Assembly (NCBI GenBank): GCA_027487775.1
Contig: JAIYCY010000005.1
Coordinates: forward strand, 48,339-112,338
Source of the DNA: Planctomycetaceae bacterium
GTDB lineage: Bacteria; Planctomycetota; Phycisphaerae; Tepidisphaerales; Tepidisphaeraceae
DNA length: 64,000 bases
Direction: 5' to 3'
Part shown: positions 36,765 to 46,737 of the stretch, in pieces
How positions within the stretch are numbered: position 1 is the stretch's first letter
How the letters are laid out: every line of letters begins with the position of its first letter
Made by a program: the position numbers and the translations under genes
Notes under the pieces: generated by a model
Seen by the model: the letters and a program-made list of their open reading frames with translations, nothing else
The model's database searches: none
What the model was told of the DNA's origin: nothing

Positions 36765-36807
36765 AAAAAACACAACCACCGCCGACGCGGAAGGGCGATG
36801 GCGGTGG
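36765..36807 (-). terminator. Intrinsic terminator in the greA leader
   Basis: On the minus strand the 8-bp stem CCACCGCC/GGCGGTGG (36807 down to 36776, 16-base loop) is followed by TTGTGTTTTTT. It lies about 80 bases before the greA start. No minus-strand gene lies just upstream for it to terminate. Confidence 0.65.
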
Positions 36808-36853
36808 GTCTGCCACGATCTGGTCGTAGCTTGGTCGCTTTTCTGCGACCGAA
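36765..36853 (-). ncRNA. Candidate greA leader RNA
   Basis: An RNA of roughly 90 bases would run from the predicted start near 36853 to the intrinsic terminator. A second hairpin (GGTCGC/GCGACC, 36833-36850) lies at its 5' end. No sequence family is recognised; this is inference from the order promoter, hairpin, terminator, greA. Confidence 0.3.
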
Positions 36854-36859
36854 CGGGGC

Positions 36860-36888
36860 ATTAAACCCCATGAGATGATTCGAGTCAA
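36860..36888 (-). promoter_or_regulatory. Sigma-70-type promoter of greA
   Basis: On the minus strand TTGACT and TTTAAT are separated by exactly 17 bases; each is one mismatch from consensus. Transcription should start near 36853. Confidence 0.6.
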
Positions 36889-37072
36889 CCTGTCGTACGT
36901 GTGGGATGCGAGGCTATTGGGATCAGAGTGTCCTGAACAATCTGATCGGTGACGTTCTGATCTGTGGCGTTGCAGGCCGTAACATGAATTGACAGGTAGA
37001 CCCGTGGTGAGCGAAACTTGCGCGCTTAATCGAAGAAACGACATCCGGGACCCCGTACACGGAGCCAGAGGC

Positions 37073-39265
37073 ATGAACCGAGCACCAAAGCGAAACGTTG
37101 AAGTGGATTCATTGGATGGTACGACCGACCGCGTTCGAAGCGCTTTGTCGCGGGCGGTGGTGGTGGCCCTGGGTGGGATGATTGCGCTCGTGGGATGCGA
37201 GAAGCGCGCGGATCAGGCGAATTGGCAGGCGAACCTGGACGCGCTTGCGGCGCGATCGTCCGGGTCGGCTGCGCTGGCCGAGGTGCGTAACAAGCTGACG
37301 AGTGTTGCGACGAGCGACGGGCATCCATTTGCGGTGACTGCCCATGCGTCGATCGGCCATGCGGAGTTGGCCGCAGCGGGCGATGCGGAGCGGGATTGTC
37401 GCGAGGCGCTGACAGCTGTACGTCGAGTGGTGATGCGATTGTCGCAGGAGGCTGCACACGTGCGGCAGACGCTGGACGCCGCAGATGCGATCGTGGCGGG
37501 CGATCCGACAACACAGGCGGCCGCGATTGCGAAATTCGCGTCCGAAGGTCGGGGCGACGGCAATCGCGATGCGTTTCCCCTTCCGGGTGGGCTGACGGTT
37601 GCTTCGGTCAATTCATTGAATCAAGAGGTCAGTACGCTGACAGGTGAAGCGGCGGAGTTGGATCAGGAGATTGCGACTAAACAGAAGCGCATCGGACAAT
37701 TGTTCACCCAGGCAGACGAAGCACAGCAACTCGCCGGGACGGTTTCGGGCGATGATCGCGTGGCAGCCATTGCGGCGGCGGCGCAGGCTCGGACCGATGC
37801 GGCTAAGCTGCAGGCCGATGTCGATAGGGTCAGCGCCCGGGTGAATCGGCTCAAGAGCGATGCGGCCGTCCGAACGGCGAGCGCGACCGCGTTGGATCGT
37901 GGCGTCAAGACCCTGAGCGATCAGGCGAACGGACTTCGTGCGGGATTTGTCGAGATGCAGAAGCACGACGCGAGTTTGCGTGAGTCGGCTCGAAACCGGA
38001 TCAGCGGTGCGGGCGATTCGATCGTCGCTCTGATCGAACAACTCGGAAAGTTGCAGGCCAACGCGGATGAAAAGCTCGTAGCGGCTGTCGGACATTATGA
38101 AGCTGCGGCGAAGGCGTTCGCGGACGCCAAGGGTGTCTCGATGTCGATGGCGCAGAACTTCGTTGCAACGAGCGGCCAATCGACCGAGGGGTATCAACCG
38201 ATGCTCGATGCGCTTAGCGCAAGCCAGTTTGATTTGTATGCCTCGGACGCCCGAACGGGGATTGGTCGACTTCATGAAGCGCTCGGATCTGAACTGCTGG
38301 ATCGTCGCGCGGTCGCAGCGGAAATCGCGAACCTTGCGACGCGGGCTGGCGTGAGCTTGCCCGCATCGATGTCTGCCGATGCGGTCGAGAAGCTGCTAAC
38401 CGGTGCGATCACGAGCGCGGATGAATCGCTGAACGAGGCCTCCAACCATCTGCAGGATGTCGCGGGCGCTGCGCGGAACGATGCGATCCGTCAGCAGGCG
38501 GCGGTGGCGCGGGCCTACACGAGCTTGACCGCTGCTCGCGTGAGTCGGCTGGCCGGGCAGGCGAACGTGCTGCCCGCGATCGCACAGAAGGAATCGAATC
38601 ACATCAATGACGCGAAGCTTGCCGTCGAAGATGCGAAAGGGCTGCAAATGTCCGAATCCCTCTTCCCGGCATCGCTGCGCGGAGGCGCAGCGAAGGTGGC
38701 CGGAGACGCAGCTCCGATCTTCGCCGAGGTCAAGTCCACGCTGCGTCGAATCAACAGCGTGGCTGAGACGGGTGATGCGTCGGTGGTGGAAGGTCTGATC
38801 GCCTGGGGTGATGCCCAACAGGCGGCCGCCCCGATGAGTCAGTTCCTGGCCGCGTTCGGCAAGTTCGCCAAGGCGACCGACGATCGCTTCGGCGCGGGTT
38901 CGGCAACGACTGCGTTAGCCAAGGTGGCGGGATCTCCGATGCAAGTGCCTGCCGTGCTGACCGAGGAACAGATCGAGTCCGCGCAGATCGTTCAGGACGG
39001 TGAGGGTCGGGTTACGGTGACCGTCGAGGGCGTGCCAACACCCTTGAACCTGGTCTTGGAAGAAAGCGTCTGGAAGTTGGACGTGTTCTCCGGTAGTCCG
39101 ATGCCACCTCAGATGATGGCGATGGTGGCGCCGGCGCTTGCGGGAGCCGCGCCCAAGATTGACGAAGTGACCGCCGGTGTGCTGGCTGATCAATTCACGA
39201 ATCCCGACGACGCCGTCAAAGCGATGATGGAGGCAGTCACCAGCGCGATGCAACCGCCGCAGTGA
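37073..39265 (+). CDS. Large coiled-coil lipoprotein of unknown function
   Basis: Protein of 730 residues. The ATG was chosen for GGAG eight bases upstream and because it leads to a lipoprotein signal ending ALVGC (Cys42). The mature part is dominated by Ala, Gln, Glu and Arg heptad-like helices (about residues 120-330, for example LNQEVSTLTGEAAELDQEIATKQKRI). A longer helical region follows and then a small C-terminal alpha/beta part (VTVTVEGVPTPLNLVLEESVWKLDVFSG). It is predicted to be anchored to the outer or inner membrane and to extend into the periplasm. I recognise no family. It diverges from greA and precedes the ATP-grasp/alpha-E gene, but co-transcription is uncertain. Confidence 0.75.
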   Translation: MNRAPKRNVEVDSLDGTTDRVRSALSRAVVVALGGMIALVGCEKRADQANWQANLDALAARSSGSAALAEVRNKLTSVATSDGHPFAVTAHASIGHAELAAAGDAERDCREALTAVRRVVMRLSQEAAHVRQTLDAADAIVAGDPTTQAAAIAKFASEGRGDGNRDAFPLPGGLTVASVNSLNQEVSTLTGEAAELDQEIATKQKRIGQLFTQADEAQQLAGTVSGDDRVAAIAAAAQARTDAAKLQADVDRVSARVNRLKSDAAVRTASATALDRGVKTLSDQANGLRAGFVEMQKHDASLRESARNRISGAGDSIVALIEQLGKLQANADEKLVAAVGHYEAAAKAFADAKGVSMSMAQNFVATSGQSTEGYQPMLDALSASQFDLYASDARTGIGRLHEALGSELLDRRAVAAEIANLATRAGVSLPASMSADAVEKLLTGAITSADESLNEASNHLQDVAGAARNDAIRQQAAVARAYTSLTAARVSRLAGQANVLPAIAQKESNHINDAKLAVEDAKGLQMSESLFPASLRGGAAKVAGDAAPIFAEVKSTLRRINSVAETGDASVVEGLIAWGDAQQAAAPMSQFLAAFGKFAKATDDRFGAGSATTALAKVAGSPMQVPAVLTEEQIESAQIVQDGEGRVTVTVEGVPTPLNLVLEESVWKLDVFSGSPMPPQMMAMVAPALAGAAPKIDEVTAGVLADQFTNPDDAVKAMMEAVTSAMQPPQ

Positions 39266-39424
39266 TCGACGTCGAGCTGCTTGTGCAACGACAATCCTCC
39301 GGATTTCCGATTCAGGTCCGTTGAACCGCATGAGTCCATACGGCAATCGGAACTTAAGGGTTGGGTGGCTTGGCGGATGTCATTTGAATGGCAATCGCAA
39401 CGGAAGTTGGGATCGGTCTCGACC

Positions 39425-42106
39425 ATGGATGGTTTGCCGGACAACATCGATGGCGCGACCGACGCGAATGCGTCGAGCGGGATGGCACAGTCGCAACAAA
39501 AAGCGCCTCAGTTTCCCGATGCGGGTGTGGGGTCTGCTGATCTGAGCGGTCACGGGTTTGCGGGTGGTTATGAAGCAAGGCGGTCTCGGTTTGAGCATGT
39601 GCCTCCCGAAACTGTTGCATTCGATGAATTGATCGACGCAGACGGCGCGTTGCGTCAGCACTGGCTTGCTTTCGTTTCGATGGTGGATGACCTCGGGCCT
39701 GATGAACTCGATCGACGGCTCGAACAAGCCCGGCGGCTCGTTCACGACAACGGCGTGACTCACAATATCTACGGCGATCCGCACGGTTTGGATCGACCGT
39801 GGTCGCTCGATTTTGTTCCGCTGTTGATTCCACAGACGACATGGCAAACCGTCGAATCGGGGCTGCGCCAACGTGCACGACTGCTCGAAGCGATTTTGCA
39901 AGACCTGTACGGCCCGCAGCGGCTGATTCGTGAAGACCTGCTTCCGCCGACGTTGCTCTATTCCAATCCCGCCTACCTTCGCCCGTGTGCGCGTGACCTG
40001 GACCCGGAAGATTCCTACGACGCCGGCGACCCGACCGCGCGATTCCTCTATCTCTACGCCGCCGACATCGGACGAACGCCCGACGGCCAATACACCGTGA
40101 TCGCAGATCGCACGCAGGCGCCGAGCGGTGCGGGATACACGCTCGAAAATCGCATCGTGCTGTCACGCACGTTGCCCGGTCCATTTGTGGACTGTCACGT
40201 CATCAGGCTTGCGTCGTTCTTTCAGCAGCTTCGCAACAGCCTCGTGCGCGGCGTGAAGGGAGATCAGCCGCGCGTCGTCCTGCTTTCCCCCGGGCCTTAT
40301 AACGAGACCTACTTCGAACACGCGTATCTTGCGCGATATCTCGGCTACACGCTGGCGGAGGGAGGCGATCTGACGGTACGAAATGATCGCGTCTACCTGA
40401 AGACGCTCGGCGGGTTGCAACCGGTGGATGTCATTCTGCGACGAGTCGATGACGATTTTTCCGATCCGGTCGAACTGCGCGGCGATTCGTTTCTCGGCGT
40501 ACCGGGTCTGCTCGAAGCGTCGAGGCGCGGGCACGTCATCATCGCCAATGCCATCGGAGCCGGACTCGCGCAGACGCCTGCGCTTCTCGCGTATCTGCCC
40601 CGTATCTGTCGAGCGCTCCTCGCCGAAGATTTGCAGATGCCCAGCGTGCCGACCTGGTGGTGCGGCGATCCGGTTTCGCTCTCTGAAGTGATCTCGCGCT
40701 TGCCGGAATTGGTCATTAAACCCGCATTTGCATCCCGACATTCTGATCCGACGTTCTGCAGGCTCCTTTCGCGCGATCAACTGAACGAACTTCGCGGCCG
40801 CATACTCGCGCGACCACAGGATTATGTCGCACAGCAACATCTCTCGCTTTCCACCGCACCGTCAGCATCGATTACAGAACCAGAACCGCGCGCAGTGTTG
40901 ACGCGGTGCTTTCTCGCCGCAACGCAGGATGGCTATGCGATGATGCCCGGTGGACTCACGCGAACCGGACCGAGCGTGTCGTCGGCGGTCGTCTCGCTTC
41001 AGCACGGCGGCGCGAGCAAGGACACATGGATTCTCGGAGACAAGCCCGTCGAGCACCGCACACTGCTGACCGAATCCACCGGACCGATACGCCTCTATCG
41101 CGGCGGCGGGGAACTGCCCAGCCGCGTGGCGGACAATCTCTTCTGGCTCGGGCGATATGTCGAACGGGCCGAAGCGATGACGAGGCTCCTCCGCGCAACA
41201 CTCTTCCGCGAACACGATCAAAGCGGCGTCGATGCCAACAGCGCCATTCGGGCGTTACACGAATCGGCGCTCGATCGACTTAGCCTCGAACAACCCTTGC
41301 GTCGCGGCGGGTCGCTGATCGAGTTGTCGCTCAATCCGACGATCGCCGGGAGCATCGCGCATTCGATCTCTCGATCGTATGATCTTGCGCGGACTCTGCG
41401 CGATCGTGTCTCGATCGACACGTGGCGGGTGTTGCAGACCGCCTTCGAGGAACTCGAGCCGCTTGATCCAACGCTCACCGAAAGCAGCGAACCGCAAATC
41501 GCTTTGCTGAACAACCTCGTCATGCACCTTAGCGCGTTCGGCGGACTTGCGATCGACTCCATGACACGCGGACAGGGCTGGCGATTCCTTGATCTGGGTC
41601 GTCGCATCGAGCGGGCCCAGCAGACCACGTCGCTCGTCAAAATCTTACTCTCCAGCGAACGAGACAACGAAGCCTCCGTCCTCGAAGCGCTCCTCGATGC
41701 CGCCGATTCTGCGATCACCTATCGCAGGCGCTATCTCACCACGCTGCATCCCGCAGCTGTCTGCGATCTGATCCTCGCAGACGAATCAAATCCTCGCTCG
41801 ATCGCCTACCAGATCGCCTGCATCGAGCAGCACATCGTCGAACTTCCGCAGGACGCTACGCATCCTTCACGACGCGTCGATCGATTGCTCAACACGCGAC
41901 TTCTCACCACGCTGCGCCTGCTCAATATGGAAGCGGAGGTCGCCGTGGTCGATCGCAAAAGGCCGCGGCTTTCGGGCTTGCTGGGCGATGTCGAGGTGGA
42001 TCTGCGGACCGTAAGCGACCGGATCGGCCAGGCCTACTTCGCGATGGCGATGGTGTCGCGTCAATTGACCGGTGTTCACCTCGGTCCGAACGAAGATGGA
42101 GAATGA
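39425..42106 (+). CDS. Circularly permuted ATP-grasp / alpha-E domain fusion
   Basis: Protein of about 893 residues; ATG at 39377 is an alternative start and neither has a good ribosome binding site. Residues about 60-540 are a circularly permuted ATP-grasp domain (DUF404/DUF407 type: VHDNGVTHNIYGDPHGLDRPW; RVVLLSPGPYNETYFEHAYLARYLG; AYLPRICRALLAEDLQMPSVPTWWCGD). From about residue 565 comes an all-helical alpha-E domain (DUF403: RVADNLFWLGRYVERAEAMT). In many genomes these are separate adjacent genes with a transglutaminase. Here they are fused, and the transglutaminase gene follows seven bases after the stop. The family is predicted to form peptide-like amide bonds; the actual product is not known. 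Confidence 0.87.
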   Translation: MDGLPDNIDGATDANASSGMAQSQQKAPQFPDAGVGSADLSGHGFAGGYEARRSRFEHVPPETVAFDELIDADGALRQHWLAFVSMVDDLGPDELDRRLEQARRLVHDNGVTHNIYGDPHGLDRPWSLDFVPLLIPQTTWQTVESGLRQRARLLEAILQDLYGPQRLIREDLLPPTLLYSNPAYLRPCARDLDPEDSYDAGDPTARFLYLYAADIGRTPDGQYTVIADRTQAPSGAGYTLENRIVLSRTLPGPFVDCHVIRLASFFQQLRNSLVRGVKGDQPRVVLLSPGPYNETYFEHAYLARYLGYTLAEGGDLTVRNDRVYLKTLGGLQPVDVILRRVDDDFSDPVELRGDSFLGVPGLLEASRRGHVIIANAIGAGLAQTPALLAYLPRICRALLAEDLQMPSVPTWWCGDPVSLSEVISRLPELVIKPAFASRHSDPTFCRLLSRDQLNELRGRILARPQDYVAQQHLSLSTAPSASITEPEPRAVLTRCFLAATQDGYAMMPGGLTRTGPSVSSAVVSLQHGGASKDTWILGDKPVEHRTLLTESTGPIRLYRGGGELPSRVADNLFWLGRYVERAEAMTRLLRATLFREHDQSGVDANSAIRALHESALDRLSLEQPLRRGGSLIELSLNPTIAGSIAHSISRSYDLARTLRDRVSIDTWRVLQTAFEELEPLDPTLTESSEPQIALLNNLVMHLSAFGGLAIDSMTRGQGWRFLDLGRRIERAQQTTSLVKILLSSERDNEASVLEALLDAADSAITYRRRYLTTLHPAAVCDLILADESNPRSIAYQIACIEQHIVELPQDATHPSRRVDRLLNTRLLTTLRLLNMEAEVAVVDRKRPRLSGLLGDVEVDLRTVSDRIGQAYFAMAMVSRQLTGVHLGPNEDGE

Positions 42107-42112
42107 ACTGGC

Positions 42113-43000
42113 GTGCGACTTTCGATCCGACATCAAACGACGTTCACGTACGAAGAGCCGACGGTGCTCTGTCGTAACCTGCTGCGCCTCAGGCCGCGCG
42201 AGCTTCCATTCCAGCACGTCGAGACATACGAATTACACGTCGATCCCGAGCCAACGACATGGAGCGAGAGACTGGACGCATTCGGCAATCCGACGACGCA
42301 GCTTGCGATCGAAGAGGCGCACGGTTCGCTCGAATTGATCTCGGAGGCAACGGTTCTGACGACGCCGCGTGGCGCGATGCCGGGCGTCGGGACGGGTCAC
42401 TCGCGGATGACATGGGAGGAGGCTGTCGATCGCATTCGCGCGGGGGTGGATGAATCGCATCGAAGGGCTGTTGAGTTTTCGATCGATTCGCCTCAGGTGC
42501 AGCGTGCAAACGATTTGGCGGCCTTTGCACGGACGGAGTTTCAGTCGGGGCGAGGATTACTCGAAGCGGGCGAGGCGCTGTCCACGCGAATTCGTGATCG
42601 GTTTACGTTTGATCCGACGGCAACACAGGTTGGTACCCCGCCGCTTGATGTGCTGGCACGCGGGCGGGGCGTTTGTCAGGATTTCGCGCATCTGTACCTC
42701 GGCGCGGTACGTTCCCTCGGGTTGGCGGCGCGGTATGTGAGCGGCTATATCCTCACGCATCCACCGCCCGGCATGCCAAAGCTGATCGGTGCGGATGCCA
42801 GCCATGCGTGGGTGAGTCTTTTCGTGCCGGATGTCGGTTGGGTTGATCTCGATCCGACCAATGCGGTACGAGCCGATGAAGAACATGTAGTGGTGGCGTA
42901 TGGTCGCGATTATGAAGACGTCGCGCCGGTGCGAGGCATCATGCAGGGCGGTGCGGGACAGACCATGCGGGTGGCGGTGGATGTGGATGTCGCGCCGTGA
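42113..43000 (+). CDS. Transglutaminase-like cysteine protease family protein
   Basis: Protein of 295 residues with a GTG start. The N-terminal beta domain (MRLSIRHQTTFTYEEPT) is the bacterial transglutaminase-like N region. The core carries the catalytic triad: Cys188 in RGVCQDFAHL, His231 in DASHAWVSLF and the Asp in GWVDLDPTN. There is no signal peptide, so it acts in the cytoplasm. Together with the CP-ATP-grasp/alpha-E protein just upstream it forms a conserved trio, predicted to make and then cleave or cross-link a small peptide or peptide tag. The substrate is unknown. Confidence 0.9.
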   Translation: MRLSIRHQTTFTYEEPTVLCRNLLRLRPRELPFQHVETYELHVDPEPTTWSERLDAFGNPTTQLAIEEAHGSLELISEATVLTTPRGAMPGVGTGHSRMTWEEAVDRIRAGVDESHRRAVEFSIDSPQVQRANDLAAFARTEFQSGRGLLEAGEALSTRIRDRFTFDPTATQVGTPPLDVLARGRGVCQDFAHLYLGAVRSLGLAARYVSGYILTHPPPGMPKLIGADASHAWVSLFVPDVGWVDLDPTNAVRADEEHVVVAYGRDYEDVAPVRGIMQGGAGQTMRVAVDVDVAP

Positions 43001-43120
43001 TCGGTGCAGTGGTGCTGGGCTGATTTGCGCCTGATTGTCCAATAAAGTCAGCCATACGATTCATCCGTATATCCGGATGGATGGATGGACAGTGGGGCGT
43101 TCCTGACGTAGGATGTTTCA

Positions 43121-46100
43121 ATGGCTCATCGTCTGCCTTTCCTGGAACTGGTCAAGAGACGCGTCGTCGTGCTCGACGGCGCGATGGGGTCGAATCTGCA
43201 ACAGCGCACGTTTGATCTGGACCGTGATTGGCTGGGCAATGAGAACATCAGCGAAGTTCTCAATTTCACGCGGCCCGACGTGATTCAGGAGATTCACGAA
43301 GCTTTCCTGTCGGTCGGTTGTGATGCTGTTGAAACCAATACGTTCGGGGCGAATGAGATCGTGCTGGCCGAAGCGGAGATGGCCGAGCGGACGTACGAGA
43401 ACAACGTCGCCGCGGCGCAGATTGCTCGTCGGGCCTGTGACCGATTTGAAACGCCCGAGCGACCTCGCTATGTCGTCGGCGCTGCCGGAGGCGGGACCAA
43501 GCTGCTGACCCTCGGCATGACGAGCTGGGATGTGGTCGAAGAAAGCTACTTCAAACAGTTTTGTGGTCTCATTGACGGCGGATCGGATGTCCTGCTCTTT
43601 GAAACGCAGCAGGACCTGCTCATCGTCAAGTGCATGCTCGTCGCCGCGGAAAGGGCGTTTGTCGCGCGTGGGCGTCGGCTTCCGATCATGGTGCAGGCGA
43701 GTTTCGATCAGGACAACGGCAACCAGATGCTCACCGGTTCGGATCCGAGCGCTCTGGTCGCGGCAATCGGATGTTATGACAGCGTCGATGTGCTGGGTGT
43801 CAATTGTGCGTTCGGTCCGATCGAGCTGACACAAAGCGTGCGTACGATCGCCGAGCGATTTCCTCGATATGTCAGTGCGCTGCCCAACGCCGGTTTGCCC
43901 ATGATGGTGGATGGGAAGACACATTTCCCGATGGGGCCGGACGATTTCGCACGGGGCATAAGCCGGTTCGTCAACGAATTTGGTGTGAATGTTGTAGGCG
44001 GATGTTGCGGGACGATGCCGGAGCATCTGGCGCGGGTTGTCGAGATGCTCGGTGAATCCGGTCGACCCACCGCAGTCGCCAAGCCGCGTTCGATCGTGCC
44101 CGCTCCGCAAATCAGCTCGCTCATCAGCGCCGAAGACATTCGTCAGGACAACAGCTACCTCATCGTCGCCGAGCGAACCAATACCAACGGCTCGAAAAAG
44201 TTTCGCGACCTGCTCAAGGCCGAGGACTTTGACGGACTTGTTGGGATGGCGCGCGATGAAATGAGCCACGGCTCGCACGTGCTTGATGTTTGCGTCGATT
44301 TCGTCGGACGTGACGGCGTGCGTGACATGCATGAAGTCATCAAACGCTACGTCAATGCGATTCCCGCACCGCTCATGCTCGACAGCACCGATCCCAAGGT
44401 GATGGAAGCCGGCCTTCGACTTGCAGGCGGTCGCTGCATCTTGAACTCGATGAATCTCGAAGAGGGTGAGGAAAAACTCGGTCACATCTGCGAACTCGCA
44501 CGCCGATACGGCGCGGCCGTCGTCGCGGGAACTATCGACGAGGACAAGATCAGCGCGATGGCACGCACCGCCGACCGAAAACTCTCCATCGCGCAGCGCA
44601 TTCGCGATCTCGCCGTCGATAAGTTCGGCCTGCGCGACGAAGATCTCATCTTTGATCCGCTCGTCCTGCCAGTCTCCACCGGTATCGAAGAAGACCGGCG
44701 TAACGCGCTCGAAACCATCGAAGGCACGCGCCTCATCTCCGAGAAACTCCCCAAATGCCATACGACTGTGGGCCTGAGCAACGTCAGCTTCGGTCTCAAG
44801 CCGGCTGCTCGTATCGTGCTGAATAGCGCGTTTCTACATGAGCTGCGTCAAGCTGGCCTGACCAGCGCGATCGTCCACGCGTCGAAAATACTCCCGCGTA
44901 ATCAGATCGATGACGCCAAGTGGAACGCCGCCCTCGACTTGATTTACGACCGTCGACGCGAGGGGTTTGATCCGCTGACGCATTTCGTCAGCTTGTTTGC
45001 CAACGAGACCGAGACCACCAGCAACAGCAAGCGCGACAAGTACGAAGATCTCACGCTCGATGATGCGCTCAGGAAGCACATCATCGACGGAGAAAAGCGA
45101 GGGCTGACCGATCGACTGCAGGCAGCGATGGACGCTGGCATCAAGCCGCTGGACATCATCAACAACATCCTCCTCGATGGCATGAAGACCGTGGGTGAAT
45201 TGTTCGGCAGCGGACAGATGCAGCTCCCTTTCGTTCTGCAGAGCGCCGAGACGATGAAGTCCGCTGTCGCGTTTCTCGAACCGCACATGGATCGCGTGGA
45301 AGGGTCGAGCAAGGGCAAGATCATCCTCGCCACCGTCAAGGGTGACGTGCACGACATCGGCAAGAATCTCGTCGACATCATTCTCAGCAACAACGGCTAC
45401 ACCGTCGTCAACCTGGGCATCAAGCAGCCGATCAACGACATCTTGAAGGCGCTCGAGGATCACCGCGCTGATGCGGTTGGCATGAGCGGGTTGCTCGTCA
45501 AGAGCGTTGCTGTCATGAAGGAGAATCTCGAACAGATGAACACGCTGGGCGTGAAGGTCCCGGTGCTCCTGGGCGGCGCGGCACTGACGCGCGATTATGC
45601 TGAGGAAACACTCGCGGAGCTTTATGGCGGGCGTCTGCTCTATTGCCGTGACGCCTTTGACGGGCTCAAGGTGATGGATCACATCCAATCCAAGAAGATC
45701 GAAGAACTCTTCAACGAACAACAGCAACGCGCCGCCAAGCGAAAGCAGCTCCGCGAGAAGGCAGTCAAGCCTCTCGATGCCTCGGCCGGCGAGATTCAGC
45801 CCATCGCGCGCGATCATCCGGTCCCCAAAGTCCCATTCTGGGGCCGTCGTGTCGTCACTGACATCGATCCACGTCACATCTATCCCTTCGTCAACACGGC
45901 CGCACTCTTCCAGGGTCAATGGGGCCTCAAAAAGGGGCGACTGAGCGACGAAGAATTTGAACGCAGCATCTCCGAGACGGCGATCCCAACTTTCAAAACG
46001 CTCCAGCGCCGCGGAGTAGATGAAGGCTTCATCGCACCCAAAGTTGTCTACGGCTACTTCCCCGTCCAAGCCGACGGCGACGATCTGATCGTCTATCACA

Positions 46101-46675
46101 CCGATGAGTTCGTCACGCGGTGCGATTGCGGTACCAAGCATCACCAACACACAACTCCCAAATCAGCCCCGCGCGAACGGCTCCGGTTCAGCTTTCCACG
46201 CCAGAAGGGCCGACGTGGTCTTTGCATCAGCGACTATTTCCGCACCAAGAGCAGCGGTGAGTTTGACGTGCTCGCGATCCAACTCGTTACGGTCGGCGAC
46301 GGCGCGACTCACCTCGCCGAGAAACTTCGTGCGGAAAATCTGTATCAGGATTACCTCTATCTGCACGGTTTCGGCGTCGAGTGCGCCGAAGCGCTGGCAG
46401 AGTTCTGGCACAAGCGTATTCGACAGGAACTCGGTTTTGGATCTGAAGACGATCCCGATGTGCGAAGGCTTTTCCAGCAGAAATATCGCGGCTCACGCTA
46501 CAGCTTCGGCTATCCCGCTTGCCCGAATCTTGAAGATCGCATCAAGATTCTCGACCTCCTCGAACCCGCCGAGATCGGTGTCGTTCTAACCGAAAGCTTC
46601 ATGCTCAGCCCCGAGCAAAGCACCGACGCCATCGTCGCCTACCATCCGCAGGCGAAGTATTTTGACGTCGATTGA
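43121..46675 (+). CDS. metH: Cobalamin-dependent methionine synthase
   Basis: Transfers a methyl group from 5-methyltetrahydrofolate to homocysteine. At 1184 residues it is close to the usual length and complete. The order is: homocysteine domain (LDGAMGSNLQQRTF, zinc ligands Cys229, Cys295 and Cys296 in VNCAFG and GGCCGT); pterin domain (VAERTNTNGSKKFRDLL); cap (LLDGMKTVGELFGSGQMQLPFVLQSAE); cobalamin domain with His744 in GDVHDIGKN; and SAM-binding activation domain ending RGSRYSFGYPACP. No cobalamin or SAM riboswitch is recognisable in the 120-base gap upstream. It implies that the organism makes or imports B12. Confidence 0.97.
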   Translation: MAHRLPFLELVKRRVVVLDGAMGSNLQQRTFDLDRDWLGNENISEVLNFTRPDVIQEIHEAFLSVGCDAVETNTFGANEIVLAEAEMAERTYENNVAAAQIARRACDRFETPERPRYVVGAAGGGTKLLTLGMTSWDVVEESYFKQFCGLIDGGSDVLLFETQQDLLIVKCMLVAAERAFVARGRRLPIMVQASFDQDNGNQMLTGSDPSALVAAIGCYDSVDVLGVNCAFGPIELTQSVRTIAERFPRYVSALPNAGLPMMVDGKTHFPMGPDDFARGISRFVNEFGVNVVGGCCGTMPEHLARVVEMLGESGRPTAVAKPRSIVPAPQISSLISAEDIRQDNSYLIVAERTNTNGSKKFRDLLKAEDFDGLVGMARDEMSHGSHVLDVCVDFVGRDGVRDMHEVIKRYVNAIPAPLMLDSTDPKVMEAGLRLAGGRCILNSMNLEEGEEKLGHICELARRYGAAVVAGTIDEDKISAMARTADRKLSIAQRIRDLAVDKFGLRDEDLIFDPLVLPVSTGIEEDRRNALETIEGTRLISEKLPKCHTTVGLSNVSFGLKPAARIVLNSAFLHELRQAGLTSAIVHASKILPRNQIDDAKWNAALDLIYDRRREGFDPLTHFVSLFANETETTSNSKRDKYEDLTLDDALRKHIIDGEKRGLTDRLQAAMDAGIKPLDIINNILLDGMKTVGELFGSGQMQLPFVLQSAETMKSAVAFLEPHMDRVEGSSKGKIILATVKGDVHDIGKNLVDIILSNNGYTVVNLGIKQPINDILKALEDHRADAVGMSGLLVKSVAVMKENLEQMNTLGVKVPVLLGGAALTRDYAEETLAELYGGRLLYCRDAFDGLKVMDHIQSKKIEELFNEQQQRAAKRKQLREKAVKPLDASAGEIQPIARDHPVPKVPFWGRRVVTDIDPRHIYPFVNTAALFQGQWGLKKGRLSDEEFERSISETAIPTFKTLQRRGVDEGFIAPKVVYGYFPVQADGDDLIVYHTDEFVTRCDCGTKHHQHTTPKSAPRERLRFSFPRQKGRRGLCISDYFRTKSSGEFDVLAIQLVTVGDGATHLAEKLRAENLYQDYLYLHGFGVECAEALAEFWHKRIRQELGFGSEDDPDVRRLFQQKYRGSRYSFGYPACPNLEDRIKILDLLEPAEIGVVLTESFMLSPEQSTDAIVAYHPQAKYFDVD

Positions 46676-46737
46676 AGGCTCGAATCCGATGGCGTGCCGC
46701 GATCGGCTGCGAAGGAAGCTTCTGACCATTGTCAGAT

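Noticed and set aside
43001..43120. Possible B12 or SAM riboswitch before metH
   Set aside because: The gap is 120 bases and shows no B12-box or SAM-I core; only a short CATCCG/CGGATG inverted repeat is seen.
43118..44761. A 547-codon open frame antisense to metH
   Set aside because: The sense strand carries unmistakable methionine synthase motifs through this region, and the antisense product resembles nothing.
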